Origin: Polynucleobacter meluiroseus
GTDB taxonomy: Bacteria; Pseudomonadota; Gammaproteobacteria; Burkholderiales; Burkholderiaceae
NCBI GenBank assembly: GCA_945879115.1
Contig: CAMDUR010000006.1
Span: 1-64,000 of the forward strand
DNA length: 64,000 nucleotides
Direction: 5' to 3'
Part shown: in pieces, positions 37,132-47,227 of the stretch
How positions within the stretch are numbered: the stretch's first letter is position 1
Layout: the number at the start of each line of letters is the position of its first letter
The notes under the pieces: generated by a model
The model's input: only the letters and a program-made list of their open reading frames with translations
Databases searched by the model: none
Told to the model about the DNA's origin: nothing
Translations under genes and position numbers: made by a program

Positions 37132-37524
37132 TTATGATTTTCTGGCAGCTTTTTCAGCAATGCCAGAAACACCCTCACGACGCTCTAATTCAGCAATCAC
37201 GTCTTCAGGTCTTAAATTAAATTGAGAGAGGGCTACAAAACAATGGAACCAAAGATCCGCAATCTCACCCACTAACTTGGATTGCAATTCTGGGGTCATC
37301 TGACCAAAACGACTATCTTTAGCAGCCATCACGGTTTCAGCAGCTTCTTCGCCAATTTTCTTCAAAATGGCATCATCACCCTTGCTAAACAACTTAGCAA
37401 TATAAGAAACCTCTGGATCAGCACGACCAGCTAAAAAGTCTGCTTTACGAGCATCAACAACATCTGCCAAACGCTTGATGGCATCCATATTGTTTACGTC
37501 ATCTGACTTTGTTTGATCTGTCAT
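37132..37524 (-). CDS. hisE: Phosphoribosyl-ATP pyrophosphohydrolase
   Basis: 130 residues of the all-alpha MazG-like HisE fold: [16 protein letters not shown] carries the metal-binding Glu residues and [14 protein letters not shown] the Asp. It removes pyrophosphate from PR-ATP, step two of histidine synthesis. Last his gene of the minus-strand group, 38 bases after hisI. Confidence 0.94.
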   Translation of the reverse strand: MTDQTKSDDVNNMDAIKRLADVVDARKADFLAGRADPEVSYIAKLFSKGDDAILKKIGEEAAETVMAAKDSRFGQMTPELQSKLVGEIADLWFHCFVALSQFNLRPEDVIAELERREGVSGIAEKAARKS

Positions 37525-37562
37525 TGTTATATCTTCTATTGAATTGGTTAAAGCAATCTAAA

Positions 37563-37934
37563 CTATTTTTTCCAAACTGGGCCGTCTGTTGTTTTTTCTA
37601 AATCTAGAAAGAAACAGCTATGAGCACCAGTATGGCAAGCAATGCGATCTTTTTGATCAACCTTGATCAAAATCGTGTCGCCATCACAATCTAAATGCAT
37701 GCTTTTAATCACTTGCACATGACCTGACTCCTCGCCCTTATGCCAAATCTTTTTTCTGGAACGTGACCAATAAACCGCCTCACCTTTTTCTAAAGTGAGC
37801 TTCAAAGACTCGCGGTTCATCCAGGCCATCATCAAGACATCACCAGTATCTGCTTCTTGCGCTATGACTGCGACCAAGCCCTGATCATTCCATGTAACTT
37901 GTGATAACCAATCTAATTTATCTGCTGAGCTCAT
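37563..37934 (-). CDS. hisI: Phosphoribosyl-AMP cyclohydrolase
   Basis: 123 residues. Zinc/magnesium motifs [10 protein letters not shown] and [13 protein letters not shown] and the MAWMNRESL active-site loop define HisI, which opens the purine ring in step three. It is monofunctional: HisE is a separate gene. It starts 67 bases after hisF. Confidence 0.95.
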   Translation of the reverse strand: MSSADKLDWLSQVTWNDQGLVAVIAQEADTGDVLMMAWMNRESLKLTLEKGEAVYWSRSRKKIWHKGEESGHVQVIKSMHLDCDGDTILIKVDQKDRIACHTGAHSCFFLDLEKTTDGPVWKK

Positions 37935-38001
37935 TTAATCTTTATATTTTTGGTGTGTCATTTTTTAATTACTGTGTTTTTCTTACTTATCTTTTTATTA
38001 T

Positions 38002-38760
38002 TTAAAGTCTTACCGGTATGCCTTGCTCTGCCATCAGATGCTTAGCTTGCCCAACGGTATATTCACCAAAATGAAAAATACTCGCCGCTAAAACAGCATC
38101 CGCATGACCTTGAGTAATACCATCAACCAAATGCTGCAAATTACCAACGCCACCTGATGCAATCACTGGAACTGAGACAGCATCACTGACAGCACGCGTT
38201 AGCTCTAAATCAAAACCATTTTTAGTGCCGTCACGATCCATGCTGGTTAACAGTATTTCTCCAGCACCGCGCTTAGCCACTTCTTTTGCCCAAGATACTG
38301 CATTGATCCCTGTGTTTTTGCGGCCACCGTGCGTGAACACCTCCCATAAACCTGGCTGGGTCTGCTTAGCATCAATAGCTACCACGATACATTGAGAACC
38401 ATATTTAGCAGATGCATCAGATACTAAATCTGGATTAGCCACTGCAGCAGAGTTCATGCCCACTTTGTCAGCACCGGCATTTAATAAGCGACGTACATCT
38501 GCCACCTCTCTAACGCCACCACCCACCGTTAACGGAATAAACACCTGAGAAGCGACATCTTCAATAATGTGCAATATCAAATCTCGCTCATCGGATGTTG
38601 CAGTGATATCCAAAAAAGTAATCTCATCGGCACCCTGGTCGTCATAACGTTTAGCAATTTCAACAGGATCACCAGCATCTCTTAATTCAACAAAATTAAC
38701 CCCCTTCACAACCCGACCGGCTGTGACATCTAAACAAGGGATAATTCTTTTTGAGAGCAT
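38002..38760 (-). CDS. hisF: Imidazole glycerol phosphate synthase, cyclase subunit
   Basis: 252 residues, a (beta/alpha)8 barrel. The catalytic Asp residues lie in [16 protein letters not shown] and VVAIDAKQT; the two phosphate sites GGGVR and SGGVGN are intact. It uses ammonia made by HisH. The preceding gene hisA ends four bases away and is its paralogue. Confidence 0.96.
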   Translation of the reverse strand: MLSKRIIPCLDVTAGRVVKGVNFVELRDAGDPVEIAKRYDDQGADEITFLDITATSDERDLILHIIEDVASQVFIPLTVGGGVREVADVRRLLNAGADKVGMNSAAVANPDLVSDASAKYGSQCIVVAIDAKQTQPGLWEVFTHGGRKNTGINAVSWAKEVAKRGAGEILLTSMDRDGTKNGFDLELTRAVSDAVSVPVIASGGVGNLQHLVDGITQGHADAVLAASIFHFGEYTVGQAKHLMAEQGIPVRL

Positions 38761-38763
38761 GTT

Positions 38764-39504
38764 TTATTTTCTTTTTTTATCGGCGTATTTTTGCGCTTCG
38801 GCTAATTTCAGATCGCCCGTATAAATGGCCCGGCCTGCAATTACACCCATGACACCTTCTGGCTCAGCTGCACACAAAGCGTCGATGTCTTTCATATTGG
38901 TAAGACCACCACTAGCAATGATCGGAATGTTCACGGCTTGAGCTAACTTCACTGTGGCATCCATATTAATACCTTGCAACATACCATCGCGACCAATATC
39001 GGTATAGATGATGGCTTCAACGCCATAGTCTTCATATTTCTTTGCTAAGTCAGTAACGTCATGACCTGTTAACTTACTCCAGCCATCGGTTGCCACTTTA
39101 CCCTCTTTGGCATCAAGACCAACGATAATGTGCCCTGGAAACGCAACACAGGCATCTTGTAAAAAACCCGGGTTCTTAACAGCAGCCGTACCGATAATCA
39201 CATAAGTGATACCGTCATCTAATAAGCGTTCAATGGTTTCAAGGTCACGAATACCGCCACCCAATTGCACCGGAATATCACTACCGACTGCTTTCAGAAT
39301 AGATTTAATGGCCGATTCATTTTTAGGCTTACCTGCAAAAGCACCATCAAGGTCTACTAAGTGCAAACGGCGAGCACCTTGATCTACCCAATGCTTTGCC
39401 ATCGCACCCGGATCTTCAGAGAAGGTCGTTACTTTATCCATATCACCCTGCTCTAAGCGAACACAGTGCCCTTGTTTGAGATCAATAGCTGGAATTAACA
39501 ACAT
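38764..39504 (-). CDS. hisA: ProFAR isomerase
   Basis: 246 residues, a (beta/alpha)8 barrel homologous to His[14 protein letters not shown] has the general base Asp, [10 protein letters not shown] the acid; phosphate motifs QLGGGIR and IASGGL are present. It carries out the Amadori isomerisation of step four. The C-terminus is a Lys-rich tail (YADKKRK). Confidence 0.95.
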   Translation of the reverse strand: MLLIPAIDLKQGHCVRLEQGDMDKVTTFSEDPGAMAKHWVDQGARRLHLVDLDGAFAGKPKNESAIKSILKAVGSDIPVQLGGGIRDLETIERLLDDGITYVIIGTAAVKNPGFLQDACVAFPGHIIVGLDAKEGKVATDGWSKLTGHDVTDLAKKYEDYGVEAIIYTDIGRDGMLQGINMDATVKLAQAVNIPIIASGGLTNMKDIDALCAAEPEGVMGVIAGRAIYTGDLKLAEAQKYADKKRK

Positions 39505-39594
39505 GATGATTAATTAAATAAGTAATAAGTAAAGGTTAATTAAAAAAATCTATGCAGGTTAGTGCTTTTTCTTTGGTCGACTGCGGTTGGCAAC

Positions 39595-40272
39595 TTAAGG
39601 CTGCCAATTAGTAAAATTACGATACAAGCGCAAACCTAATTGCGCACTTTTTTCTGGGTGAAACTGCGTTGCAAAAATATTATCCTTTGCAACGGCACAT
39701 GTAAAGATAGAACCGTAATCGGTTGCACCTACAGTATGTGCCGAATTATCAGGTACTGCATAGTAACTATGCACAAAATAAAAGCTACTGTTATCCGGAA
39801 TGCCGTCCCAAAGCGGGTGGGCTTTTACTTGCTGAACCTGATTCCAACCCATATGAGGGACTTTGAAATACGAACCATCCTCTTGATTTTTACCTGCCAA
39901 ATCAAAACGAACCACCTTGCCAGGCAGTAATCCAAGACCAGGCGTACGCTCTGTGCCAGTTGGTGCGTCAAAACGAACCTCAGCACTGCTGTCAAATAGC
40001 ATTTGTTCACCAACACAAACACCAAGCATAGGTTTTGTTCTAACGGCCTCTAAAACTGCATCCAATAAACCAGAATCTCTAAAATGTGTCATGCAATCAG
40101 GCATGGCGCCCTGACCAGGTAAAACAACTTTATCTGCTGATTTAATTTGATCGGCACTTGATGCAATGGTGATCTTTGCCTCAGGTGCAGCGTGCATCAA
40201 AGCTTGGGCTACAGAGCGCAGATTACCCATGCCGTAATCAACAATAGCAATACTCGGTGAGTTTTTAGACAA
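39595..40272 (-). CDS. hisH: Imidazole glycerol phosphate synthase, glutaminase subunit
   Basis: 225 residues, class I glutamine amidotransferase. Nucleophile Cys86 sits in MLGVCVGEQ (usually GICLGMQ), and the triad His/Glu in ATQFHPEKS; the PGQGAM loop is normal. It hydrolyses glutamine and tunnels ammonia to HisF. A 90-base gap separates it from hisA, holding only AT-rich sequence. Confidence 0.95.
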   Translation of the reverse strand: MSKNSPSIAIVDYGMGNLRSVAQALMHAAPEAKITIASSADQIKSADKVVLPGQGAMPDCMTHFRDSGLLDAVLEAVRTKPMLGVCVGEQMLFDSSAEVRFDAPTGTERTPGLGLLPGKVVRFDLAGKNQEDGSYFKVPHMGWNQVQQVKAHPLWDGIPDNSSFYFVHSYYAVPDNSAHTVGATDYGSIFTCAVAKDNIFATQFHPEKSAQLGLRLYRNFTNWQP

Positions 40273-40312
40273 GGTTTACTTTAATTACAAAAAGATAATA
40301 AAAGTCGGCGGC

Positions 40313-40900
40313 TTACAAACTACCTTTTGTGGATGGCACAACTCCACTAGCCCGCGGATCCAATTCTAGAGCCATGCGTAAAGCGCGGCCAAAAGCTTTG
40401 AAAACTGTCTCAACCTGGTGGTGAGCATTGATACCACGCAAATTATCAATGTGCAAAGTAACTCCCGCGTGATTAACAAATCCGCGGAAAAATTCAATAG
40501 TGAGGTCCACATCAAAATCACCTACACGTGCACGTGTAAATGGCACATGGAACTCTAATCCTGGACGACCTGAAAAATCGACAACAACTCGTGACAAGGT
40601 CTCATCAAGTGGCACATAAGAGTGGCCATATCGAGTAATGCCTTTTTTATCGCCTACAGCTTTAGCAATAGCTTGGCCAAGCGTAATGCCCACATCTTCT
40701 ACAGTGTGGTGATCATCAATATGAGTATCTCCATTTGCTGTCACTGCTAAATCAATCATGCCATGACGGGCAATCTGATCGAGCATATGATCTAGGAAAG
40801 GTACCCCAGAATTAAGCTGAGCTTGACCCGTGCCGTCTAAATTGAGGGCAATCTTAATTTGGGTCTCGGACGTATTTCTTATGACTTCTACTTGGCGCAT
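40313..40900 (-). CDS. hisB: Imidazoleglycerol-phosphate dehydratase
   Basis: 195 residues, monofunctional. Metal-binding motifs [24 protein letters not shown] and the second copy [17 protein letters not shown] are complete. It makes imidazole acetol phosphate for HisC. The ATG has no Shine-Dalgarno; TATTAT (40907-40912) ends six bases before it on the same strand. Because hisC is divergent here, hisB must head its own transcript. Confidence 0.95.
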   Translation of the reverse strand: MRQVEVIRNTSETQIKIALNLDGTGQAQLNSGVPFLDHMLDQIARHGMIDLAVTANGDTHIDDHHTVEDVGITLGQAIAKAVGDKKGITRYGHSYVPLDETLSRVVVDFSGRPGLEFHVPFTRARVGDFDVDLTIEFFRGFVNHAGVTLHIDNLRGINAHHQVETVFKAFGRALRMALELDPRASGVVPSTKGSL

Positions 40901-40906
40901 ATCGTC

Positions 40907-40912
40907 ATAATA
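40907..40912 (-). promoter_or_regulatory. Candidate -10 box of hisB
   Basis: TATTAT on the minus strand ends six bases before the hisB ATG (40898-40900). hisB needs its own promoter here because hisC is inverted. Confidence 0.4.
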
Positions 40913-41025
40913 TCACCGTCCTCATGAAATTCCACCCCGTGGTAATCTCTTGAACACGCTGATTCTTAAAGAAATTAGCTTAAAACCACAGAAAAACAAT
41001 TTAGAACACAAGGTAAGACATCAAG

Positions 41026-42093
41026 ATGAGCCAATTTTGGAGCAAAACTGTTAAAAATTTGACCCCTTATGTACCTGGGGAACAGCCCAAATTAAGCCAA
41101 TTGATCAAGCTCAATACCAATGAGAGTCCTTATGGCCCATCCCCAAAAGTTCTCACTGCTATTGCTGCGGCTAATAACGACACCCTTCGTCTGTATCCTG
41201 ACCCCAATTCTGATGCCTTAAAGCAATCAATTGCCAAAATCCATGATCTTCAAACCAATCAAGTATTTGTTGGTAATGGTTCTGATGAGGTCTTAGCGCA
41301 TGCTTTCTTAGGTCTTCTCAAACAAGAGCAACCTATCCTTTTTCCGGATATCACTTACAGCTTTTATCCAGTCTATTGCAATCTATACGACATCGCTTTT
41401 GAAACCATCCCTCTAAGAGAAGATTTTTCTATTGATATAGCAGACTATCTTCAGAAAAATACGGGCAAAAATGGCGGTATTATTTTTCCGAACCCAAATG
41501 CACCTACCGGCAAAGCTCTTTCTTTAGAAAGAATAAAAGCCTTACTACAAGCCAACACTCAAAGCGTGGTGATCATTGATCAAGCCTATGTTGACTACGG
41601 AACAGAGTCAGCAGTTTCATTAATTAATAAGTTTCCAAACTTATTAGTCACGCATACCCTCTCAAAGTCTTATGCGCTTGCTGGACTTCGTGTTGGCTAT
41701 GCAGTGGGACATCCGGATTTAATTGAAGCTTTAGAGCGTATTAAAAATAGTTTTAATTCATACCCGATAGACAAACTGGCAATCGCGGGAGCGATTGCGG
41801 CCATTGATGATCAAGACTACCTCAAGAGAATTAGCAAAGCAGTTATTCAAACCAGAGAAAATCTTATTAAAGATCTTAATGCGCTCAGTTTTGAAACGAT
41901 TCCATCACACGCTAATTTTATCTTTACAAAACATCCTACAAAAGATGCTGCTGCTATTGCCGCAGCATTGCGTGAGAAACACATTATTGTTCGCCATTTC
42001 AAAATGGCGCGTATTGATCAATACTTAAGAATCACGATAGGCACGGATGAGCAATGCTCAACTTTGATCAAGGCTCTTAAGGAAATTGTTTAA
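41026..42093 (+). CDS. hisC: Histidinol-phosphate aminotransferase (inverted relative to the his operon)
   Basis: 355 residues, fold type I aminotransferase. The PLP lysine is Lys214 in [27 protein letters not shown] at the N-terminus and [12 protein letters not shown] bind substrate. It transfers nitrogen from glutamate to imidazole acetol phosphate. It is the only his gene on the plus strand; all others flank it on minus. A hairpin at 42108-42140 follows the stop. AAGG lies rather far (12 bases) from the ATG. Confidence 0.96.
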   Translation: MSQFWSKTVKNLTPYVPGEQPKLSQLIKLNTNESPYGPSPKVLTAIAAANNDTLRLYPDPNSDALKQSIAKIHDLQTNQVFVGNGSDEVLAHAFLGLLKQEQPILFPDITYSFYPVYCNLYDIAFETIPLREDFSIDIADYLQKNTGKNGGIIFPNPNAPTGKALSLERIKALLQANTQSVVIIDQAYVDYGTESAVSLINKFPNLLVTHTLSKSYALAGLRVGYAVGHPDLIEALERIKNSFNSYPIDKLAIAGAIAAIDDQDYLKRISKAVIQTRENLIKDLNALSFETIPSHANFIFTKHPTKDAAAIAAALREKHIIVRHFKMARIDQYLRITIGTDEQCSTLIKALKEIV

Positions 42094-42107
42094 GCGCTTT
42101 AATTCTT

Positions 42108-42140
42108 AAATACTTACTTTTCTAAGAATAGTAAGTATTT
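42108..42140. terminator. Bidirectional hairpin between hisC and the DUF1640-like pair
   Basis: Perfect 11-pair stem AAATACTTACT/AGTAAGTATTT with a partly paired loop. It overlaps the stop region of the minus-strand gene starting at 42365 and follows the convergent hisC. Confidence 0.6.
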
Positions 42141-42365
42141 ATCCACAAACATCATGACCGTGGCTGTTCCAATCACAATAGCTCCAACCTTATTTGTTAG
42201 GCGATGCTCTAGACACTTCATTTCGTAGCGAATATCTTGAAATTCATTTTTTGTTGCAAACTCACAAGAGCTTCTTAATTCCCTCATCACTGTAGTGATT
42301 GCCTCTGAGTGAGTTTCCGAGAAACCTGCTTTTCTCAAAACTGAAAACATAAGGTGCGCATCCAT
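42114..42365 (-). CDS. DUF1640-like small coiled-coil membrane protein (second of pair)
   Basis: 83 residues. The N-terminus (FSVLRKAGFSETHSEAITTVMREL) carries the aGFteeqAeAi motif of DUF1640/CCDC90-type proteins, then a short coiled coil (EFATKNEFQDIRYEMKCLEHRL) and a C-terminal membrane helix (GAIVIGTATVMMFVDKYLLF). It is a shortened paralogue of the gene directly upstream. AAAGG precedes the start. Function is unknown; mitochondrial relatives (CCDC90/MCUR1) are coiled-coil membrane scaffolds. Confidence 0.65.
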   Translation of the reverse strand: MDAHLMFSVLRKAGFSETHSEAITTVMRELRSSCEFATKNEFQDIRYEMKCLEHRLTNKVGAIVIGTATVMMFVDKYLLFLEK

Positions 42366-42368
42366 TAA

Positions 42369-42713
42369 TCAAATACCTTTGATCATAAAAGCTACAGCAC
42401 TGATACCAATAGACATGCACGCTACCATCAAGCCACCTAGACGATTAAACAATTTACTCGTCAAAACATCTGCCATGCAATTTATCTTTTCCTCTAGATG
42501 CGTTACCTTTTTATCTAAAAAATTAAACTTCTCATCTATCTTCTGATTGAGTTGATCTCTCACCTCATACAACTCTTTCTTGGTTACAAAGTCATGCATG
42601 GCATGATGATTTGTTCCTATACCCTCAGCAATCGCCTCGGCCTGCGCTTCAGTGAAGCCAACCACTTGTAATGATTTTGCATATTGAAGGGTGCTAAATA
42701 CAACGCTACTCAT
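42369..42713 (-). CDS. DUF1640-like small coiled-coil membrane protein (first of pair)
   Basis: 114 residues. LQVVGFTEAQAEAIAEGIG is the hallmark helix of DUF1640/CCDC90-like proteins; a coiled coil (about 42-88, heptads in LNQKIDEKFNFLDKKVTHLEEKI) and a C-terminal membrane helix (LGGLMVACMSIGISAVAFM) follow. A GAGGAG ribosome binding site is present. Three bases separate it from its shorter paralogue. The pair sits inside the split his operon between two strong hairpins. Confidence 0.7.
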   Translation of the reverse strand: MSSVVFSTLQYAKSLQVVGFTEAQAEAIAEGIGTNHHAMHDFVTKKELYEVRDQLNQKIDEKFNFLDKKVTHLEEKINCMADVLTSKLFNRLGGLMVACMSIGISAVAFMIKGI

Positions 42714-42771
42714 TTATATCTCCTCTTAAAGCAACATTTTATAGTTTTTATAAGTAATAAATCAAATCACC

Positions 42772-42808
42772 AAAAGTAATGGCACACAATTTGTGTGCCA
42801 TTACTTTT
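42772..42808. terminator. Perfect 37-base palindrome after hisD
   Basis: Arms of 18 bases (AAAAGTAATGGCACACAA and its exact complement) around one central T, 23 bases beyond the hisD stop. T-rich sequence flanks both ends, more strongly on the plus side. It probably ends hisGD transcription and isolates the DUF1640-like pair. Confidence 0.75.
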
Positions 42809-42831
42809 ATTTTATTTGGAGATTTTTATTA

Positions 42832-44160
42832 CTACTTCTTTAGTCGTAACTCTGCAGCACGCGCGTGCGCTTGTAAGCCCTCGCCGTGGGCAAGTATGCT
42901 TGCGATCTGTCCTAGCTTTTGTGCACCGGCATCACTCACTTCAATCATGCTAGAACGTTTGATGAAATCATAAACACCTAAAGGTGATGAGAAACGTGAA
43001 GTTCTCATGGTTGGTAAAACATGGTTAGGGCCAGCACAGTAGTCACCTAAGGACTCACTGGTGTAAGGGCCCATAAAAATAGCACCCGCATGACGAATTA
43101 ACTCTGCCCATTGTCGAGGATTTTCCGCAGAGATTTCTAAATGTTCTCCAGCTATCGCATTCGCTATCTCACAAGCTTCTGTCATATCTTTTACTAAGAT
43201 CATGGCTCCGCGATCCTGAAGTGATTGACGGATAACCGCTTGTCTTGGCATTTCTGGTAAGAACTTTTGAATGCTAGCTTGCACTTGATTAATGAAAGCT
43301 TGATCTGGACATAACAAAATAGATTGTGCCAACTCATCATGCTCAGCTTGAGAAAACAAATCCATCGCCACCCAGTCAGGATTGGTTTTACCATCGCACA
43401 AAATCAATATTTCAGAAGGTCCGGCAATCATGTCAATACCAACTGTTCCGAATACGCGACGTTTAGCAGCTGCTACGTAAGCATTCCCTGGTCCAACAAT
43501 CTTATCAACGGCAGGAATCGTTTCTGTGCCATAAGCTAAAGCAGCAATAGCCTGTGCTCCACCGATGGTGAAAACACGATCCACACCAGCAACAGCAGCT
43601 GCAGCCAGAACAAGAGAGTTACGAACACCATCTGGAGTAGGAACTACCATGATGACTTCGCTGACTCCGGCCACTTTGGCAGGGATGGCATTCATCAATA
43701 CTGATGAGGGGTAGGCTGCCTTACCGCCTGGAACATATAAACCAGCGCGATCTAAAGGTGTTACTTTCTGACCTAAGCGCGTGCCATCTTCATCAGCGTA
43801 ATCCCAGCTATGACAACCAGATTCTAATTTTTGACGCTCGTGGTAACTCTTAATACGTGCGGCGGCTGCCTCAAGAGCATCTCTTTGATCTGTTGGTAAG
43901 CCATTGAGCGCAGCTAATAATTCTTCCTTTGGAATTTCTAAGGCTTTAACGGAGCCTGCTTGCTCTTTACTTAAGCGATCAAACTTTTGGGTGTATTCCA
44001 ATACGGCAGCATCACCCCTTGTTCGCACGTCAACTAAAATTTTTGCTGCTGCGGTATCAATAGCTGCATCATCCTCCGCCGAGAATGCTAAAAGTTTTTT
44101 CAGCTCTTTCGCAAAATCAGCATCTTGGCTGTTTAGTTGACGAACAGTTAGTAATGTCAT
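42832..44160 (-). CDS. hisD: Histidinol dehydrogenase
   Basis: 442 residues, the usual length. [20 protein letters not shown] binds [16 protein letters not shown] carries the zinc-binding Gln and His, and [10 protein letters not shown] the catalytic Glu-His. It oxidises histidinol to histidine in two steps. It follows hisG by 14 bases; downstream comes the perfect palindrome rather than hisC. Confidence 0.96.
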   Translation of the reverse strand: MTLLTVRQLNSQDADFAKELKKLLAFSAEDDAAIDTAAAKILVDVRTRGDAAVLEYTQKFDRLSKEQAGSVKALEIPKEELLAALNGLPTDQRDALEAAAARIKSYHERQKLESGCHSWDYADEDGTRLGQKVTPLDRAGLYVPGGKAAYPSSVLMNAIPAKVAGVSEVIMVVPTPDGVRNSLVLAAAAVAGVDRVFTIGGAQAIAALAYGTETIPAVDKIVGPGNAYVAAAKRRVFGTVGIDMIAGPSEILILCDGKTNPDWVAMDLFSQAEHDELAQSILLCPDQAFINQVQASIQKFLPEMPRQAVIRQSLQDRGAMILVKDMTEACEIANAIAGEHLEISAENPRQWAELIRHAGAIFMGPYTSESLGDYCAGPNHVLPTMRTSRFSSPLGVYDFIKRSSMIEVSDAGAQKLGQIASILAHGEGLQAHARAAELRLKK

Positions 44161-44174
44161 TTCGGTAAGCTCTA

Positions 44175-44813
44175 CTAAACTTTAGAGAAAGCATCAAGTA
44201 AGGGTTGTAGCTCATCACGGCGACGTTTAAATGCTGCTTGATTCACTACCAAGCGTGCACTAATTTCACTAATCACTTCTACTTCTTTTAATTGGTTCGC
44301 TTTAAGCGTATTGCCTGTTGAAACTAAATCCACAATCGCATCTGCCAAACCAACCAACGGTCCCAATTCCATAGAACCGTAAAGTTTGATCAAATCAACA
44401 TGAACACCTTTATTGGCAAAATGTTCGCGAGCCTGTTGAACATACTTGGTTACTACCCTTAAGCGCGCTCCTTGCCGTACTGCATTGGCATAGTCAAAAC
44501 CTTCACGTACAGCGACAGATAAACGACATTTAGCGATACCTAAATCAATGGGGGCATACAAACCATCCATACCGTGCTCTGCAAGAACATCGTAGCCAGC
44601 CACACCAATATCAGCAGCGCCATATTGGACGTAAGTGGGAACATCAGAAGCCCGCACAATGATGACTCGAAGATTGGGGCTAGAAGTTGGCAAAATTAAT
44701 TTACGTGAAGATTCTGGATCTTCAGAGACGGTAATCCCCGCCCTTGCCAACATGGGCAAAGTTTCATCAAAAATGCGGCCTTTTGAAAGGGCTAAAGTAA
44801 TCATATTAGACAT
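44175..44813 (-). CDS. hisG: ATP phosphoribosyltransferase, short form
   Basis: 212 residues. [21 protein letters not shown] and the PRPP loop [18 protein letters not shown] identify HisG. It lacks the C-terminal regulatory domain of the long form (near 300 residues), and such short forms need HisZ, which is not in this window. It starts seven bases after murA; a second in-frame ATG three codons later is possible. Confidence 0.95.
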   Translation of the reverse strand: MSNMITLALSKGRIFDETLPMLARAGITVSEDPESSRKLILPTSSPNLRVIIVRASDVPTYVQYGAADIGVAGYDVLAEHGMDGLYAPIDLGIAKCRLSVAVREGFDYANAVRQGARLRVVTKYVQQAREHFANKGVHVDLIKLYGSMELGPLVGLADAIVDLVSTGNTLKANQLKEVEVISEISARLVVNQAAFKRRRDELQPLLDAFSKV

Positions 44814-44820
44814 GTCTCTA

Positions 44821-46104
44821 TTATTTCACGCGCGCGATATTTGCGCCTACTGCAGCTAATTTTTTCTCCATACGGTCATAACCACGATCTAAGTGATAAA
44901 TACGATCAACAATTGTTTCACCTTGAGCTGCTAAACCGGCAATCACCAAACTAGCTGAAGCACGAAGATCTGTAGCCATCACGATTGCACCTGAAAGGCT
45001 ATCAACTCCCTCCGTTGTGGCCGTATTTCCCTCGATCACAATGTTGGCACCCAAACGATTAAGCTCTTGAACATGCATGAAGCGATTTTCAAAAATAGTT
45101 TCAGTTACACGTGAAGTACCAAGGGCTATGGCATTCATAGCCATGAACTGCGCCTGCATATCTGTTGGGAACGCTGGATATTCAGAGGTTTTAAAACTAA
45201 CTGCTTTAGGCCTCTTATTCATTTTGACGTGGATCCAATCAGGGCCAATCTCAATCTGAAGACCTGCCTCACGTAATTTATCAATCACCACATCTAGCGT
45301 ATCAGGACGAGCATTCTTAATCATCAAGTCGGCGCCCAGCTCACCCATCGTACCTGCGGCGCATAAGAATGTGCCTGTTTCGATTCGGTCTGGAATGATG
45401 CTGTGCTCTGCCCTATGCAGTGATTTAACACCTCTAATGATCAGACGATCAGTACCTAAGCCCGTAATTTGGGCACCCATCTTAATCAGCAATTCGGCTA
45501 AATCAGTTACCTCTGGTTCGCGAGCTGCATTTTCTAAGATAGTCTCGCCCTCAGCCAATACCGCCGCCATGAGTAGGTTTTCGGTACCGGTCACAGTAAT
45601 CATGTCGGTCAAAATCTTTGCGCCCATTAAGGAATTAGGATTCTTACCAAACTTTGCCTCAATGTAACCATGCTCAATACGGATATCAGCTCCCATAGCT
45701 TTGAGGCCCTTGATATGCTGATCTACTGGGCGTGCACCAATGGCACAACCACCCGGCAAAGAAACTTTGGCATGACCAAAACGAGCTAATAATGGACCTA
45801 AAACTAAAATAGAGGCGCGCATTGTTTTTACGAGCTCATACGAAGCTTCAGGTGTATGTATATTCGAACCATCCAAGATAACCGAAGATCGATCATCAGA
45901 GTTTGGGAAATTAACTTTCAACCCCATCTGCGCTAAGATTTTTAAGATTGTTCTGACATCTTGTAGATCTGGCAAATTACGCAAAGTGATTGGCTCAGAG
46001 CTCAAGAGCGCCGCACATAAAATAGGCAATGCAGCATTTTTAGCACCGGTGATAGTAATTTCACCCTTTAGTGTATTCCCGCCTTGAATAGCTAACTTTT
46101 CCAC
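44821..46104 (-). CDS. murA: UDP-N-acetylglucosamine 1-carboxyvinyltransferase
   Basis: 427 residues, start GTG at 46102-46104. The catalytic cysteine is Cys120 in [19 protein letters not shown], so fosfomycin-sensitive in principle; the [23 protein letters not shown] block is conserved. It transfers enolpyruvate to UDP-GlcNAc, the first step of peptidoglycan synthesis. Gene order bolA-murA-hisG is common in Burkholderiales. Confidence 0.96.
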   Translation of the reverse strand: MEKLAIQGGNTLKGEITITGAKNAALPILCAALLSSEPITLRNLPDLQDVRTILKILAQMGLKVNFPNSDDRSSVILDGSNIHTPEASYELVKTMRASILVLGPLLARFGHAKVSLPGGCAIGARPVDQHIKGLKAMGADIRIEHGYIEAKFGKNPNSLMGAKILTDMITVTGTENLLMAAVLAEGETILENAAREPEVTDLAELLIKMGAQITGLGTDRLIIRGVKSLHRAEHSIIPDRIETGTFLCAAGTMGELGADLMIKNARPDTLDVVIDKLREAGLQIEIGPDWIHVKMNKRPKAVSFKTSEYPAFPTDMQAQFMAMNAIALGTSRVTETIFENRFMHVQELNRLGANIVIEGNTATTEGVDSLSGAIVMATDLRASASLVIAGLAAQGETIVDRIYHLDRGYDRMEKKLAAVGANIARVK

Positions 46105-46168
46105 TGTTGATCTCTAAAGCTTTCTTAAATAGTTGGTAATGATGTCAATCGATTGCCTTACACAATCA

Positions 46169-46414
46169 TTAGTCCTTATGATCGGCATGCTCAGCTGGAG
46201 TGAAAGCCTTAAATGACAGCGCATGAATCTCTGCCTTCATACGATCACCCAGAGCACCATATACTTTTTGATGGCGCTGCACCAGTCTTAATCCCTCAAA
46301 TTCAGAGCTAACGATCGTAGCAAAAAAGTGTTGCCCATCACCCTCCACGGCTATGAACTGGCAAGCAATGCCTTGCTCTATGTAAGATTTAACTTGTTCT
46401 GGGGTTGGTAACAT
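46169..46414 (-). CDS. BolA/IbaG family protein
   Basis: 81 residues. LRLVQRHQKVYGALGDRMKAEIHALSFKAFTP is the BolA signature with the conserved Arg-His that ligates an Fe-S cluster together with a monothiol glutaredoxin (the grxD at 11365 is a plausible partner). The position beside mla genes and murA matches ibaG. GAG lies before the ATG. Confidence 0.9.
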   Translation of the reverse strand: MLPTPEQVKSYIEQGIACQFIAVEGDGQHFFATIVSSEFEGLRLVQRHQKVYGALGDRMKAEIHALSFKAFTPAEHADHKD

Positions 46415-46432
46415 CTAAACTCACTTATTTTG

Positions 46433-47227
46433 TTAATGGCGTAATTTATATCCCGATGCTAGCATGCGCAAAGCAATCAACCCAACAATAACTAAAAAGA
46501 CGCCAATGACAATCAAACTCATCCATGGCGAGACATCAGAAACTCCAAAAAAGCCATAACGAAATCCATCAATCATATAAAAGAATGGATTGAAATGAGA
46601 AACTGTCTGCCACATTGCTGGCAAGGTATGTATTGAATAAAACACCCCCGATAACATCGTGGCAGGCATGATAAAAAAGTTTTGGAAAGCCGCTAATTGA
46701 TCAAACTTCTCAGCCCAAATACCGCCAATCAAACCTAAGGCACCCAAAACGGCAGAGCTCAATAAGGCAAATCCTAAGATCCAGAACGGATATTCAAAAT
46801 GAATATCCGTAAACCAATAGGTAGCTAAAAGAACTCCAAGCCCCACCACTAGTCCACGAACCATTGCCGCTAAAACGTAAGCAGAAAAGAATTCAAAATG
46901 TGACAGTGGCGCTAACAATACAAAAATTAAATTACCGGTTATTTTTGATTGGATAATTGAGGAGGAAGTATTGGCAAAAGAGTTCTGTAAAAGACTCATC
47001 ATGACCAAGCCAGGGATTAAAAAGGATGTGTAGTTAATAGCGCCATAAACTTTGACATGGTCTTCTAATACATGACCAAAGATCATTAAGTAAAGGATTG
47101 CCGTTAAGACGGGTGCGGCAACTGTCTGAAAGCTAACACGCCAAAATCTTTTCACCTCTTTATAAAAAAGAGCGAAAAAACCACTGCTAGAATGATGTTC
47201 TAAATTAAAAGCTTTCTGAGAAATCAT
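46433..47227 (-). CDS. ABC-2 type transporter permease (YadH-like)
   Basis: 264 residues with six membrane helices and the ABC-2 motif AAFQNFFIMPATMLSGVFYSIHTLP. The substrate is unknown; YadGH-type exporters next to mla genes are suspected of moving envelope lipids or polysaccharide. Its ATG overlaps the stop of the ATPase gene by four bases. Confidence 0.88.
   Translation of the reverse strand: MISQKAFNLEHHSSSGFFALFYKEVKRFWRVSFQTVAAPVLTAILYLMIFGHVLEDHVKVYGAINYTSFLIPGLVMMSLLQNSFANTSSSIIQSKITGNLIFVLLAPLSHFEFFSAYVLAAMVRGLVVGLGVLLATYWFTDIHFEYPFWILGFALLSSAVLGALGLIGGIWAEKFDQLAAFQNFFIMPATMLSGVFYSIHTLPAMWQTVSHFNPFFYMIDGFRYGFFGVSDVSPWMSLIVIGVFLVIVGLIALRMLASGYKLRH

Noticed and set aside
39552-39611. 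Nineteen-codon plus-strand ORF between hisA and hisH
   Set aside because: It has no ribosome binding site and overlaps the 3' end of hisH; too short to support.
44814-44825. AATAAT six bases before hisG, resembling the leaderless pattern
   Set aside because: It is made by the end of murA (AAA TAA) and hisG has an AGAG site before its ATG, so coincidence is more likely.
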